From the NCBI RefSeq assembly GCF_003345295.1, contig NZ_CP031056.1:310001-374000 (forward strand): DNA of 64,000 nucleotides. The letters are read 5' to 3'. The DNA comes from Vibrio splendidus. GTDB lineage: Bacteria; Pseudomonadota; Gammaproteobacteria; Enterobacterales; Vibrionaceae. Below, piece after piece: positions 35,269 through 43,808 of this stretch (positions are counted from its first letter, which is position 1; every line of letters starts with the position of its first letter). Made by a program: the position numbers and the translations under genes. The notes beneath the pieces are model-generated. The model made no database searches and was not told the origin of the DNA. It worked only from the letters and a program-made list of their open reading frames with translations.

Positions 35269-36708
35269 ATGAACAACGAATTTCCGAACGATTTTTTATG
35301 GGGTGGTGCGGTTGCAGCGCATCAGTTAGAAGGCGGCTGGGATGCGAATGGCAAGGGTGTAAGTGTTGTTGATGTATTAACTGCGGGCGCTCATGGCGTG
35401 CAACGTCGAATCACCGATGGTGTGATTAATGGCGAAAACTACCCAAACCAAGTCGCTGTTGATTTCTACCATCGATACAAAGAAGACATTAAGTTATTCG
35501 CAGAGATGGGCTTTAAATGCTTTCGAACCAGTATTGCTTGGACGCGTATTTTCCCAAATGGTGATGAAACCGAGCCGTGTGAAGCGGGTTTAGCGTTTTA
35601 CGATGATCTGTTTGATGAGCTGTTGAAATACGACATTCAGCCTGTGGTAACACTGAGCCACTTTGAAATGCCTTACCACCTAGCCAAAGAATACGGCGGC
35701 TGGATGAACCGCAAAGTGATCGATTTCTTTGTTAAGTATTCAACCACGGTGATGGAACGCTACCAGCACAAGGTGAAGTACTGGATGACGTTCAATGAGA
35801 TAAATAACCAGATGAATACTTCGGCAGATATCTTTGGTTGGTTATGCTCTGGCGTGAAGTTCCCACAATGCGAAAAGCCGCAAGAAGCGATGTATCAAGC
35901 GGTTCATCACCAGTTTGTGGCAAGTGCGTTGGTGGTTAAGAAAGGTCACGAGATCAATCCAGATCTTCAAATCGGCGCAATGTGTGCGATGGTGCCTTTC
36001 TACCCTCGCTCTTCAAAGCCTGAAGACATCATGGTGGCACAACAAGCGATGCGTGACCGTTATTTCTTCTCGGATGTAATGGTGCGTGGTCATTACCCAA
36101 ATTACGCTAAGCGTGACTGGGCAATCAAAGGCTTCAACATCGAGATGCAACCTGAAGATGAGCAGATCCTAAAAGAAGGTAAGGCCGATTACTTAGGTTT
36201 TAGCTACTACATGTCGAATACCTTGGATTCTTCTTCTCACCAATCTACAGAAGAAGCGATGGACGGCGGTCATGAAAACTCGGTCGATAACCCGTTCATC
36301 CAGTCTAGTGATTGGGGCTGGCCAATTGATCCAACTGGTTTACGTTTCTGTTTAGCGTCTCTGTATGAACGTTATGAAGTGCCATTGTTCATCGTTGAGA
36401 ATGGTTTTGGCGCTGTTGATACTATTGAAGAAGATGGCAGTATTAATGATGATTACCGCATTGCTTACCTTAGCGATCACATCAAAGAGATGAAAAAAGC
36501 CGTAGCAATTGATGGCGTTGATCTCATGGGTTACACCCCTTGGGGCTGTATCGATTTGGTGTCGTTCACGACCGGTGAGATGAAAAAGCGCTACGGATTC
36601 ATTTACGTAGATAAGCACAACGATCAATCTGGTTCTTTAGAGCGCAAGCGCAAGAAGTCGTTCGAGTGGTACAAAGGCGTGATTGCATCTAACGGTGCCA
36701 CTATTTAG
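35269..36708 (+). CDS. GH1 6-phospho-beta-glucosidase (AscB/BglA-like)
   Basis: 479 residues, full length for family GH1. Acid/base Glu177 is in TFNEIN and nucleophile Glu377 in IVENGFG. The opening FLWGGAVAAHQLEGGWD and the end YGFIYVDKHND...SFEWYKGVIASNG match phospho-beta-glucosidases such as E. coli AscB. It would split phosphorylated cellobiose, arbutin or salicin inside the cell. Unusually, no PTS permease gene adjoins it. Two LacI-type operators precede it and an AscG-like regulator follows, so repression lifted by a beta-glucoside is likely. Confidence 0.92.
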   Translation: MNNEFPNDFLWGGAVAAHQLEGGWDANGKGVSVVDVLTAGAHGVQRRITDGVINGENYPNQVAVDFYHRYKEDIKLFAEMGFKCFRTSIAWTRIFPNGDETEPCEAGLAFYDDLFDELLKYDIQPVVTLSHFEMPYHLAKEYGGWMNRKVIDFFVKYSTTVMERYQHKVKYWMTFNEINNQMNTSADIFGWLCSGVKFPQCEKPQEAMYQAVHHQFVASALVVKKGHEINPDLQIGAMCAMVPFYPRSSKPEDIMVAQQAMRDRYFFSDVMVRGHYPNYAKRDWAIKGFNIEMQPEDEQILKEGKADYLGFSYYMSNTLDSSSHQSTEEAMDGGHENSVDNPFIQSSDWGWPIDPTGLRFCLASLYERYEVPLFIVENGFGAVDTIEEDGSINDDYRIAYLSDHIKEMKKAVAIDGVDLMGYTPWGCIDLVSFTTGEMKKRYGFIYVDKHNDQSGSLERKRKKSFEWYKGVIASNGATI

Positions 36709-36759
36709 AATGCATTCCCCAGCGCAGTTATGCGAACTGTGAGCTGTGATTTTGCAATG

Positions 36760-36790
36760 AATTAGTCGGCCTATGTCGACTAATTTTTTA
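36760..36790 (+). terminator. Terminator between glucosidase and LacI genes
   Basis: AATTAGTCG and CGACTAATT arms (9 bp), 8-base loop, then TTTT. It ends 17 bases before the regulator ATG, so it may be partial. Confidence 0.82.
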
Positions 36791-36806
36791 TAAAGGAAAA
36801 GAAGTA

Positions 36807-37805
36807 ATGGTAACCATGCTTGATGTCGCGAACCGCGCAGGCGTATCTAAGTCGACCGTTTCTCGTGTCTTAAATGGCAAGAACATCGTGCGCCCAGACG
36901 TGGTGAAAAAGGTATTCGATGCGATACAAGAGACGGGTTATCGGCCAAACCTGTTAGCTCAGCAATTGGCGACCAAAAAGACCAACTTCATTGGGTTCGT
37001 AATTACCAATGAGCTGTTCAATGGCCCGTACTTCTCTTCTTTGATGTATCACGCCGCTTCTTACAGCGAAAAGTCGAATCACCAACTGGTGATCACTGAT
37101 GGTAAGCACAGCGCTGAAGATGAAAGAAAGGCGATCAATTTTCTGCTCGATATGAAGTGCGCTGGCATCATCATTTATCCGCAATGTTTAACCGAAAGCG
37201 ATATCGCTCTGATCATCGAAAGCACCGACACACCGATTCTGGTGATCAACCGCGAAATGCCGTCGAAGCCTAATCATGCCATTACCACAGACCATTATCA
37301 GAGCGCCTGTTTGATGGTGGAACACATCATTGAGCAAGGCCATACAGACATTGCGGTGATTCGTGGTAAAGCCGGGTCTTCGACCGATGAACAGCGTTAT
37401 AAAGCCTATCAAGGTGTGCTAACCAAGCACGATATTGCATTGGATGAATCTAAAGCCGTTCAAGGCGATTGGACGATGGAGAGCGGTTATCACGCTGTTC
37501 AAGCCTTGGTAAAAAGCAAAGCAATGTTCACTGCTATCTTGTCTGAAAACGATGACATGGCGATTGGTGCGATTAAGGCGTTAACCGAACTTGGGTACTC
37601 ATTGCCTCAAGATGTTTCTATCGTCGGCTTTGATAACAGCAAAGTGGGGGCGTTTTTAACGCCAAGCCTCACGTCTGTGAGTGTGCCATTGGAGCAAATG
37701 ACTCAAAAGGCGATCCTGCAAATTGTCGGTGAAACTGAGCAAGCCAAAGCTTTGAGTACGACTGGAAGTTTAGTGGTTCGCGACTCAGTTGCTCAGCGTG
37801 TCTAG
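36807..37805 (+). CDS. LacI-family regulator, AscG-like
   Basis: 332 residues. The N-terminal helix-turn-helix and hinge are clear (MLDVANRAGVSKSTVSRVLN, then YRPNLLAQQLATKKT), followed by a periplasmic-binding-like domain with DGKHSAEDERKAI and NDDMAIGAIKAL, both close to E. coli AscG. It lies directly after the GH1 gene and most likely binds the two palindromes at 35.16-35.21 kb. Effector probably a beta-glucoside or its phosphate. Confidence 0.92.
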   Translation: MVTMLDVANRAGVSKSTVSRVLNGKNIVRPDVVKKVFDAIQETGYRPNLLAQQLATKKTNFIGFVITNELFNGPYFSSLMYHAASYSEKSNHQLVITDGKHSAEDERKAINFLLDMKCAGIIIYPQCLTESDIALIIESTDTPILVINREMPSKPNHAITTDHYQSACLMVEHIIEQGHTDIAVIRGKAGSSTDEQRYKAYQGVLTKHDIALDESKAVQGDWTMESGYHAVQALVKSKAMFTAILSENDDMAIGAIKALTELGYSLPQDVSIVGFDNSKVGAFLTPSLTSVSVPLEQMTQKAILQIVGETEQAKALSTTGSLVVRDSVAQRV

Positions 37806-37954
37806 GCTCAATTAACTGTGAGTGAGTTTCATATTTTACCTACAAATTGTGATTGGCTACGCATCTTCGAAATCCGTTAGAAACCGAACTTATTGTGACC
37901 GTTCTAGATATGCGATATTGCGTTTTTTGGTGTATGAATTGACCACCACTAGTT

Positions 37955-38030
37955 AAGTTATGTGAAAACAGGTCAGTAATGTGAAACTAGATAAGTTATG
38001 TGAAAACAGGTAAGTAACGTGAGAACAGAA
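37955..38030 (+). repeat. Four tandem 19-bp repeats over a translation start
   Basis: Four contiguous 19-base units: two identical AAGTTATGTGAAAACAGGT copies alternate with a diverged unit (CAGTAATGTGAAACTAGAT) and a final unit AAGTAACGTGAGAACAGAA that contains the GTG start of the acetyltransferase. Each unit carries AGG-like and GTG elements, so the repeat multiplies a ribosome-binding/start motif. Confidence 0.8.
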
Positions 38031-38579
38031 AAACAAAAAATGCTAGCTGGCGAACCTTATCAGGCTTGGGATGAAGAGTTGTACTCGGCGCGAATTGAGT
38101 GCCGAAAAGTGCTTCAAAAACTTAATAACAGTATTCCTGACACACCTGAATGGAAAGCGGCTACTCAAGAATTAATTCCCGGCTGCGAAAGCGCGCACTT
38201 AGAGCCGCCGTTCCGTTGTGATTACGGCTCAAACATCAAGCTGGGTAAGAACTTTTACGCTAACTTCAATTGCGTGATTCTGGATGTAGCAGAAGTGACC
38301 ATTGGCGACAATGTGTTGCTCGGGCCCAATGTACAGATTCTAACAGCGGGTCACCCATTAGATGTGAAAGGGCGTGTTGAAGAGGGCGTAGAGTTTGGCA
38401 CACCGATTAACGTTGGCGACAATGTTTGGTTGGGTGGCGGTGTGATTCTCTGCCCAGGTGTCACGATCGGCGAAAACAGTGTGATTGGCGCGGGCAGTGT
38501 GGTAACCAAAGACATCCCAGCTAATGTGGTTGCGGTGGGTAATCCATGTAAAGTACTGAAAGCGATCGATAATGCGTAA
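38019..38579 (+). CDS. Sugar O-acetyltransferase of the Maa/NodL/LacA family
   Basis: 186 residues from GTG. The opening KMLAGEPYQAWDEEL is the Mac cap, and hexapeptide repeats follow (IGDNVLLGPNVQILTAGHPL, VWLGGGVILCPGVTIGENSV), with catalytic His in TAGHPLD and the end VVAVGNPCKVLKAI. It is closer to maltose acetyltransferases than the copy at 4.6 kb. Position after the beta-glucosidase and its regulator suggests acetylation of a glucoside or glucose, as in overflow detoxification; this is inference. Confidence 0.9.
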   Translation: MRTEKQKMLAGEPYQAWDEELYSARIECRKVLQKLNNSIPDTPEWKAATQELIPGCESAHLEPPFRCDYGSNIKLGKNFYANFNCVILDVAEVTIGDNVLLGPNVQILTAGHPLDVKGRVEEGVEFGTPINVGDNVWLGGGVILCPGVTIGENSVIGAGSVVTKDIPANVVAVGNPCKVLKAIDNA

Positions 38580-38597
38580 TAATCAGATTAAATAGAT

Positions 38598-38633
38598 AAA
38601 GCCCGCGAACCTAGGCGTGCCGCGGGGCTTTTA
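38598..38633 (+). terminator. Terminator of the acetyltransferase gene
   Basis: AAAGCCCGCG and CGCGGGGCTTTT arms with one bulge and a T-rich end. Confidence 0.75.
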
Positions 38634-38690
38634 AATCGAATTCGATAGCTGGTCAGTGTGCTTTCTAGTAACAGACTACTGGAACTGTAC

Positions 38691-38981
38691 TTAAGCGATC
38701 TTAGTCATCTCGTTAAGTGTAAACGACGTAACACTGCCTTCGGTTGCTGCCATGTATTCAGCAAGGTGAGTATTGCCCATGTGTACTTGCCAAAGTTCGC
38801 GAGACGTCCAGTTTTCGTAGAAAGTGAAATGTGCTGGATTTTCATTGTCTTGGTGAAGGTCGTAGTTGATGCAGCCTTCTTCAGCGCGAGTAATATCAAT
38901 CAGCTTTAGCAGCTCTGCTTTAACCAATTCGATTTTGTCTTCGTTAGCGACGATGTTTGCGACGATAGTTAGTTGAGTCAT
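38691..38981 (-). CDS. Antibiotic biosynthesis monooxygenase (ABM) domain protein
   Basis: 96 residues from the ATG at 38981, with AGG seven bases upstream; an extension to 39050 has no such site. The single ABM ferredoxin-like domain shows TIVANIVANEDKIELVKAEL, EEGCINYDLHQDNENPAHF and FYENWTSRELWQVHM. Relatives include the quinol monooxygenase YgiN and LsrG. It probably acts as a dimer on a small quinol-like compound; substrate unknown. Confidence 0.88.
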   Translation of the reverse strand: MTQLTIVANIVANEDKIELVKAELLKLIDITRAEEGCINYDLHQDNENPAHFTFYENWTSRELWQVHMGNTHLAEYMAATEGSVTSFTLNEMTKIA

Positions 38982-39188
38982 GTTCGTACCTATATTACTT
39001 TTCACCGAAATGGTGATTTGTCTGTGTTTACAGCGCCACTCTTTGTTCATTGAGCTACAGTCTGTATCGATGGATAAATAATAGTAGGAATATTTGAAAC
39101 GATAAACAGCGCCACATTTGAATTATTTTCAAAAATAAATTGATAATAGCCTGGGGATTATGTGCTGATAGGCGTAGGTAAAGAGTGT

Positions 39189-39686
39189 TTAAAAACCGCC
39201 CGCCCACGCATCAAAATCGTCAATGTTGTCGAGCTCTTCCTTGGTTCTTGGGGCTGGGTAATATGGCAGAGCCAATCTTTGAGCGGAAGGTTGCAGTTCC
39301 CAATCGGGCGTAATCTTGAGTCGTGTTAACTCATCGTTGAGGCGCACAAACATATAGTAACCATCTCTATGAGTATTGGCGTAACTTGCGACTGTAGCGA
39401 TATCACCGGAAGGTAATTTTACGTCTCGACCCAGTGGATAGAGTTGGTGCAATGCGAAACTCACTTTGGGATCTTTAAGCTTGCCTTGCTTAAAGCGTTC
39501 TAATCCGATGGCGGTTGAAGTGGTGCGCGGCTTCCACCCCGTGAGGAATAATCCACTCAAGCTATCTTGGAACGGTTTACCTTTTCGATTGCCTTCATTG
39601 CTAATGAATTGAACCGTCAGCGTGTCTCCCGATTCTTGCAGGATTTCTAAAAACTGTTCACTAGTTCGATCGACCAAAAGCTTCAT
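39189..39686 (-). CDS. Conserved-looking hypothetical protein
   Basis: 165 residues, cytoplasmic, no signal or membrane segment. Mixed charged composition with a Pro-rich C-terminal part (LPYYPAPRTKEELD) and an acidic end (NIDDFDAWAGGF). A weak ribosome-binding site precedes the ATG. I do not recognise the family. Codon use matches neighbours, so it is likely a real gene. Confidence 0.6.
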   Translation of the reverse strand: MKLLVDRTSEQFLEILQESGDTLTVQFISNEGNRKGKPFQDSLSGLFLTGWKPRTTSTAIGLERFKQGKLKDPKVSFALHQLYPLGRDVKLPSGDIATVASYANTHRDGYYMFVRLNDELTRLKITPDWELQPSAQRLALPYYPAPRTKEELDNIDDFDAWAGGF

Positions 39687-39826
39687 AAGATCCAGATACC
39701 ATCAAGAATGAGAGACGATAAAGGGTACTACTATAGGGGAGGCTTGTGTAGGGACGATAAACGTTATGTAGCGTGAACAATGTTTCCGGTGTTGATCCTT
39801 ACATGCCCCTTTGATGAACAACAGCT

Positions 39827-40360
39827 CTAGCGCTTACGTAAGTAATGCGTTTGCACGATCTCATCAAGGTACGTCGTGACGTCTCTCAACGTAAAATCGA
39901 CAGGGGACACTAAGTCACCAAATAGCGGGGACCCACCACCAAGTACGACAGGAATGGTCGAGATGATCAGCTCATCAATCAGGTCTTCTTTCATGAAGTT
40001 TTGAATGGTGACGCCACCATCAATGTAAAGGTTTCTCATGCCTTTTTTGTTCAATTCCTCGATGATCTGGGTGAGCTCACCCTTCATCAAAAATACTTTA
40101 CCTTCAAGCTCTTGAGGCACTTCATTTAAAGTGTTGCTCAGTACATAGACGGGCTTGCTGTAAGGCCAATCGATACCAAAGCTCAACACCATGTCCATTG
40201 TATTTCGTCCCATGACCAGTGCATCGATACGATCGGTATGAGCGTTGTAACCCATGTCGTCACCGTCTGGATTTGGAATTGCTTGCAGCCAATCTAAGCC
40301 GCCTTGCTTGTCTGCAATGTAACCGTCAAGGCTGGTTGCGATAAATACAATATTTGACAT
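39827..40360 (-). CDS. Dihydrofolate reductase-family protein (RibD C-terminal type)
   Basis: 177 residues from the ATG at 40360 with GGAG upstream. It shows SLDGYIADKQGGLDWL, the nucleotide-loop DALVMGRNTMD, and NLYIDGGVTIQNFM, the marks of the YwjB/RibD-C branch of the reductase fold. NADPH-dependent reduction of a pterin or related compound is likely. It is divergent from a TetR gene with about 90 bases between, so the TetR protein probably controls it. Confidence 0.88.
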   Translation of the reverse strand: MSNIVFIATSLDGYIADKQGGLDWLQAIPNPDGDDMGYNAHTDRIDALVMGRNTMDMVLSFGIDWPYSKPVYVLSNTLNEVPQELEGKVFLMKGELTQIIEELNKKGMRNLYIDGGVTIQNFMKEDLIDELIISTIPVVLGGGSPLFGDLVSPVDFTLRDVTTYLDEIVQTHYLRKR

Positions 40361-40411
40361 TTTTAACTCCGATATCGATGAGAAACTTGGCATCTACACG
40401 ATAATAAATTA

Positions 40412-40432
40412 AAGTATTCTACAGTGTAGAAA
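40412..40432. promoter_or_regulatory. Probable operator between reductase and TetR genes
   Basis: TATTCTACAGTGTAGAAATA contains TTCTACAGTGTAGAA, a 15-base near-perfect palindrome (TTCTACA-G-TGTAGAA) in the divergent promoter region about 25 bases before the TetR ATG. Likely TetR binding site. Confidence 0.72.
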
Positions 40433-40453
40433 TAAAGTTTAAGAGGTGACGGT

Positions 40454-41023
40454 ATGACTGTCAAGGATCAAAAGCGAGGTCGACCAAAGAGTGGATCAAG
40501 CCAACTCAGCGCAGAGAAGATCTTAGATACGGCCAAAAGCATGATGCGCGAAGGCGGCAAAGTCCCGAGTATCAGAGGGTTAGCGACAGAGCTCGGCGTG
40601 GATGCGATGGCCATATACCATTACTTCCAAAACAAAAATGATCTCTTGGAATCGATTACGGTCTCTTTGGTAAGAGAGGTCGCGCAGCCCGAACAAAACC
40701 AAGTGTGGCAAGAGAATCTTTATCAACTCAGTGTAAGTTATTTATCTGTATTGAATGATTATCGTGGGCTGTTAGAAACCCTGCTGACAATGAAATCTCT
40801 GGGGCCCGTTGAGGTGTTTAGTGAGCGCTTTGAAGCAGTGTTGAGCCCTTTGAATTTAACTGCCGAACAAACCGAAAATGCCCTTCATTTGCTGGTGGAT
40901 TATCTGCATGGCTACGCGCTAGCACTGAGCTGTAACCCGGATAGAATTCAGATCACTGTTGGGATGGTGAGAAAGCCTTTAAGCCTTTATTGCTTGGGCA
41001 TCGAACAGCTGAAATCGCGGTAA
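40454..41023 (+). CDS. TetR-family regulator
   Basis: 189 residues, AAGAGGTG before the ATG. Its helix-turn-helix is PSIRGLATELGVDAMAIYHYFQNKNDLLE and is preceded by the basic tail KRGRPKSG. The C-terminal part resembles the TetR_C branch that binds tetracycline-like or aromatic ligands. Divergence from the reductase gene and the short shared promoter suggest that pair is its target. The shared region contains TATTCTACAGTGTAGAAATA, a near-palindrome around CTACAGTGTAG. Confidence 0.88.
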   Translation: MTVKDQKRGRPKSGSSQLSAEKILDTAKSMMREGGKVPSIRGLATELGVDAMAIYHYFQNKNDLLESITVSLVREVAQPEQNQVWQENLYQLSVSYLSVLNDYRGLLETLLTMKSLGPVEVFSERFEAVLSPLNLTAEQTENALHLLVDYLHGYALALSCNPDRIQITVGMVRKPLSLYCLGIEQLKSR

Positions 41024-41229
41024 TTTCAGAACAAAGGTGAAGATTTCAGGGCGTGGTTTAGTGATGTGCTGCTCACGATGGAGTACTGATGTTTCATTTA
41101 TACTCGATAATTACCTATAAATTTCAGGTTTTAGCAGTAATAATCAATGAATAGACCTAAACAGATTGTTAATCGCAAAGCTGTTGGGACAGTTTCTAAA
41201 GACGTTACCGTGAAAAGGAAGTCAGACAC

Positions 41230-42762
41230 ATGCCTGTGCTCCAACGCATCAGTTTAACCTTAGTTTTAGTCGCTATTCTCGGCGGCTGCTCTTCATTACC
41301 CGAAGGCATCGACCACCCAGCTGAACCGAAAACCTCTCCTGAACCTAGCACTTTGTCGGTTTTAGCCAGTGAATATCAACCTGAAGTATTAGAGCAAGCA
41401 ACCACTGCTGTTCGTTTACAAGAATCTGGTTGGGATGCATTGGCTCAGCGATTGGCACTTGTTGAATCGGCTGAACACACCATCGATATTCAATACTACA
41501 TCTGGAACTCTGACGAATCGGGCAGCTATCTCGCTAGCCGTTTATTAGCCGCGGCTGAGCGTGGTGTGAAGGTGCGCGTAATGTTGGATGATATCAACCT
41601 CAACGAACGTGAAGGGTTACTGTCGGCATTGGATGTGCACCCGAACGTCGAGATTCGTATCTTCAATCCAACACCCACACGCCGTGGCTTCAGTAAATGG
41701 TTGAGCTTTGTCGGTGACTTTTCTCGTTTAAATCGCCGTATGCACAATAAGTCGTTTACCGTAGATGGCACTTTGTCTGTAGTGGGCGGGCGTAATATTG
41801 GTGATGAATACTTCGACCTTTCTGATGAAATCAATTTCCGAGACCGCGATGTATTAGTCATGGGCTCGGTAGTTAACACCATCCAAACCAGTTTTGTTGA
41901 ATACTGGAACAGTCGTTGGTCTTACCCAGTCGATATGTTGGGTGATGACGAACAACCTGATCTCTCAAAGATAGATAATATTGTCGTTCCGCATTATCAA
42001 AATTACCCTGAATTGCCATTAGATCGTAAGGCTGCTGATAGCTTACTGAAAGAGGTGATTGGTGAGATGACATGGGTGAATGCGCGTTTTGTTTACGATC
42101 AACCCGTCCCTGATGACTCCGATAATACTGATGAACCAAAAGCGACCGCGATTCTTCTAGGGAAGTTAGCGAGTGAATCGAAACAAGAGATCTTGTTGGA
42201 ATCGGCTTACCTTGTATTCGATGACGGTCAGCTTGAAGAGTGGCAGGTATTGAATAATAAGGGCGTTGAAATACAAGCGCTAACTAACTCTATGGCGTCT
42301 AATGATCTGGTGACTAATCACTCAGCTTACGCGGGTCGACGCTACGACATGTTAGAACATGGCATCGACCTGTTCGAGCTAAAACCAGAATCAAAGCTAT
42401 GTGAAGCTTCGACTCAAGACGTGTCGAAATGTGCGCCTGAGACTGCCTATGGCTTGCATGCAAAGTCAGTGGTGTTTGACCGTAGCATCGCGAGTATTGG
42501 CTCATTTAACTTCAACCTGCGCTCTACCTATCTCAATACTGAATCGGTTTTGATCATCGAGAACAAAGCGATTGCAGAAACGTTAGCAGAAACCATTGAG
42601 CAAGCAATGAGTGACGACAACAGTTGGCGCTTGGAACTGGAAGACGGTGATGTGTATTGGTATTCAGGCGAGCAAAGTTGGGACAGCGAACCAGAAACCG
42701 GTAAGTGGGAACGCATGCAATCAGGCTTCTTACAGTTGTTACCGATTGAGAAATACTTATAA
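41230..42762 (+). CDS. Phospholipase D-family lipoprotein (cardiolipin synthase-like)
   Basis: 510 residues. The signal has a lipobox ending at Cys20 (LVAILGGC), so the protein is anchored to a membrane on the periplasmic side. Two HKD motifs are present: H172-x-K174 ... D179 (HNKSFTVDG, then GGRNIGDEYF) and H410-x-K412 ... D417 (HAKSVVFDRS, then SFNFNLRS). This is the layout of YmdC/ClsC-type proteins, which transfer phosphatidyl groups between phospholipids. Monocistronic with a strong terminator. Confidence 0.9.
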   Translation: MPVLQRISLTLVLVAILGGCSSLPEGIDHPAEPKTSPEPSTLSVLASEYQPEVLEQATTAVRLQESGWDALAQRLALVESAEHTIDIQYYIWNSDESGSYLASRLLAAAERGVKVRVMLDDINLNEREGLLSALDVHPNVEIRIFNPTPTRRGFSKWLSFVGDFSRLNRRMHNKSFTVDGTLSVVGGRNIGDEYFDLSDEINFRDRDVLVMGSVVNTIQTSFVEYWNSRWSYPVDMLGDDEQPDLSKIDNIVVPHYQNYPELPLDRKAADSLLKEVIGEMTWVNARFVYDQPVPDDSDNTDEPKATAILLGKLASESKQEILLESAYLVFDDGQLEEWQVLNNKGVEIQALTNSMASNDLVTNHSAYAGRRYDMLEHGIDLFELKPESKLCEASTQDVSKCAPETAYGLHAKSVVFDRSIASIGSFNFNLRSTYLNTESVLIIENKAIAETLAETIEQAMSDDNSWRLELEDGDVYWYSGEQSWDSEPETGKWERMQSGFLQLLPIEKYL

Positions 42763-42783
42763 AAGAGTTAGCACCGTAGAAAT

Positions 42784-42820
42784 AAAAAATGTCAGCGCAT
42801 AATACGCTGACATTTTTGTT
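42784..42820. terminator. Bidirectional terminator between phospholipase D and nfsA
   Basis: A 13-bp stem (AAAAATGTCAGCG and complement) with a 7-base loop, A and T runs on both ends. Confidence 0.92.
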
Positions 42821-42862
42821 TGTGCTGCGGTTTGCTGTGGTTTGTTGCAAGCTCTTAACGGC

Positions 42863-43585
42863 TTAACGCTTGGTCAATTGCTTGCTGTTTAAGTAAGGCA
42901 AAATGTGCGGTCGAGATTCGCCAGACAGCTTTTGAGTTATCTGCTGTGACCAACTGCTTTGCTTTTGATTGGTTGAACGGCTTGCGTAGTAGCTTTGCAT
43001 CGAATCATCGTAGCTGGCAATTTCATCTAGGCTTAGCGGCTGGTATTGGTTTTCGTGCATTACTACGTGAGCAGGAAGGCGAGGTTTTATCTCAGGTTGC
43101 TGCGCAGGGTGACCTAAACACATACCAAATAGCACTGCCGTGTGTTGTGGCAGTTCCAGTAGCTCATCGACTAGCTGCGCACTATTACGCAAGCCACCAA
43201 TGTACACGCCACCTAAGCCAAGAGATTCAGCAGCCAGCATGCAGTTTTGCGCCATGATGCCAGAATCTACCGCGCCAATCAGAGTCAGCTCGGTAAAGTC
43301 GGTTTTTACTTCAGGGTTAATCTGAGCATGACGTTGATAGTCGATACAGAACACCAAAAATTCTGCCGCGTTCTCAACGTAAGCTTGATTGCCTGCGTAT
43401 TCAGCTAGCAACTTGCGCTTCTCTGTGTCTGTCACTCTCACAATAGAAACAGCCTGCAGTAAGCTCGATGATGAAGCCGCGAGACCAGCCTGAATAATTA
43501 TATCAAGTTGTGCTTTTTCAATCGGTTGATTTGTATATTGACGAATGGAGCGATGCCCCAGAATAGTTTCAATCGTGCTGTTCAT
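42863..43585 (-). CDS. nfsA: Oxygen-insensitive NADPH nitroreductase
   Basis: 240 residues, normal for NfsA. FMN-binding RSIRQYTNQPI (12-22), SSSLLQAVSIVRVTD, GGVYIGGLRNSAQLVDELL and FGMCLGHPAQQPEIKPRLP are typical of the NfsA branch. It reduces nitroaromatics and quinones with two-electron steps in the cytoplasm. A 33-codon ORF ends six bases upstream and may be in the same transcript. Confidence 0.93.
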   Translation of the reverse strand: MNSTIETILGHRSIRQYTNQPIEKAQLDIIIQAGLAASSSSLLQAVSIVRVTDTEKRKLLAEYAGNQAYVENAAEFLVFCIDYQRHAQINPEVKTDFTELTLIGAVDSGIMAQNCMLAAESLGLGGVYIGGLRNSAQLVDELLELPQHTAVLFGMCLGHPAQQPEIKPRLPAHVVMHENQYQPLSLDEIASYDDSMQSYYASRSTNQKQSSWSQQITQKLSGESRPHILPYLNSKQLTKR

Positions 43586-43590
43586 AACTC

Positions 43591-43692
43591 TCAGACAGTC
43601 CTTGTGGTGATGACGTAGAGAATCACAATAACGACAATTACCATGAGCGTAAAGGGTGTTCGAGCCTTTCTGGTTGGCAGAATGATATTCAT
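43591..43692 (-). CDS. Possible 33-residue membrane protein upstream of nfsA
   Basis: The ORF encodes a basic N-terminus (MNIILPTRKARTPFT) and one hydrophobic segment (LMVIVVIVILYVI) with a Thr/Arg-rich end, typical of small single-pass proteins. Its stop is six bases before the nfsA ATG. No clear ribosome-binding site precedes it, so it remains tentative. Confidence 0.4.
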   Translation of the reverse strand: MNIILPTRKARTPFTLMVIVVIVILYVITTRTV

Positions 43693-43698
43693 GAATTT

Positions 43699-43730
43699 AA
43701 AAGGATTGCTACCACAGCCAATCCTTTTTT
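43699..43730. terminator. Hairpin with flanking A and T runs
   Basis: AAAAGGATTG and CAATCCTTTT around a 10-base loop. It can end transcription from the FadL-like gene on the minus strand; the longer T run is on the plus strand. Confidence 0.6.
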
Positions 43731-43742
43731 GTACGGTTTCCT

Positions 43743-43784
43743 GCTAGAAGCTAGAAGCTAGAAGCTAGAAGCTAGAAGCTAGAA
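43743..43784. repeat. Six tandem copies of GCTAGAA
   Basis: Six exact, uninterrupted 7-base units downstream of the FadL-like gene. A short tandem repeat of this kind is prone to copy-number change by slippage. Confidence 0.95.
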
Positions 43785-43808
43785 GTGAATAACGCTTAAG
43801 AGTTAGCT

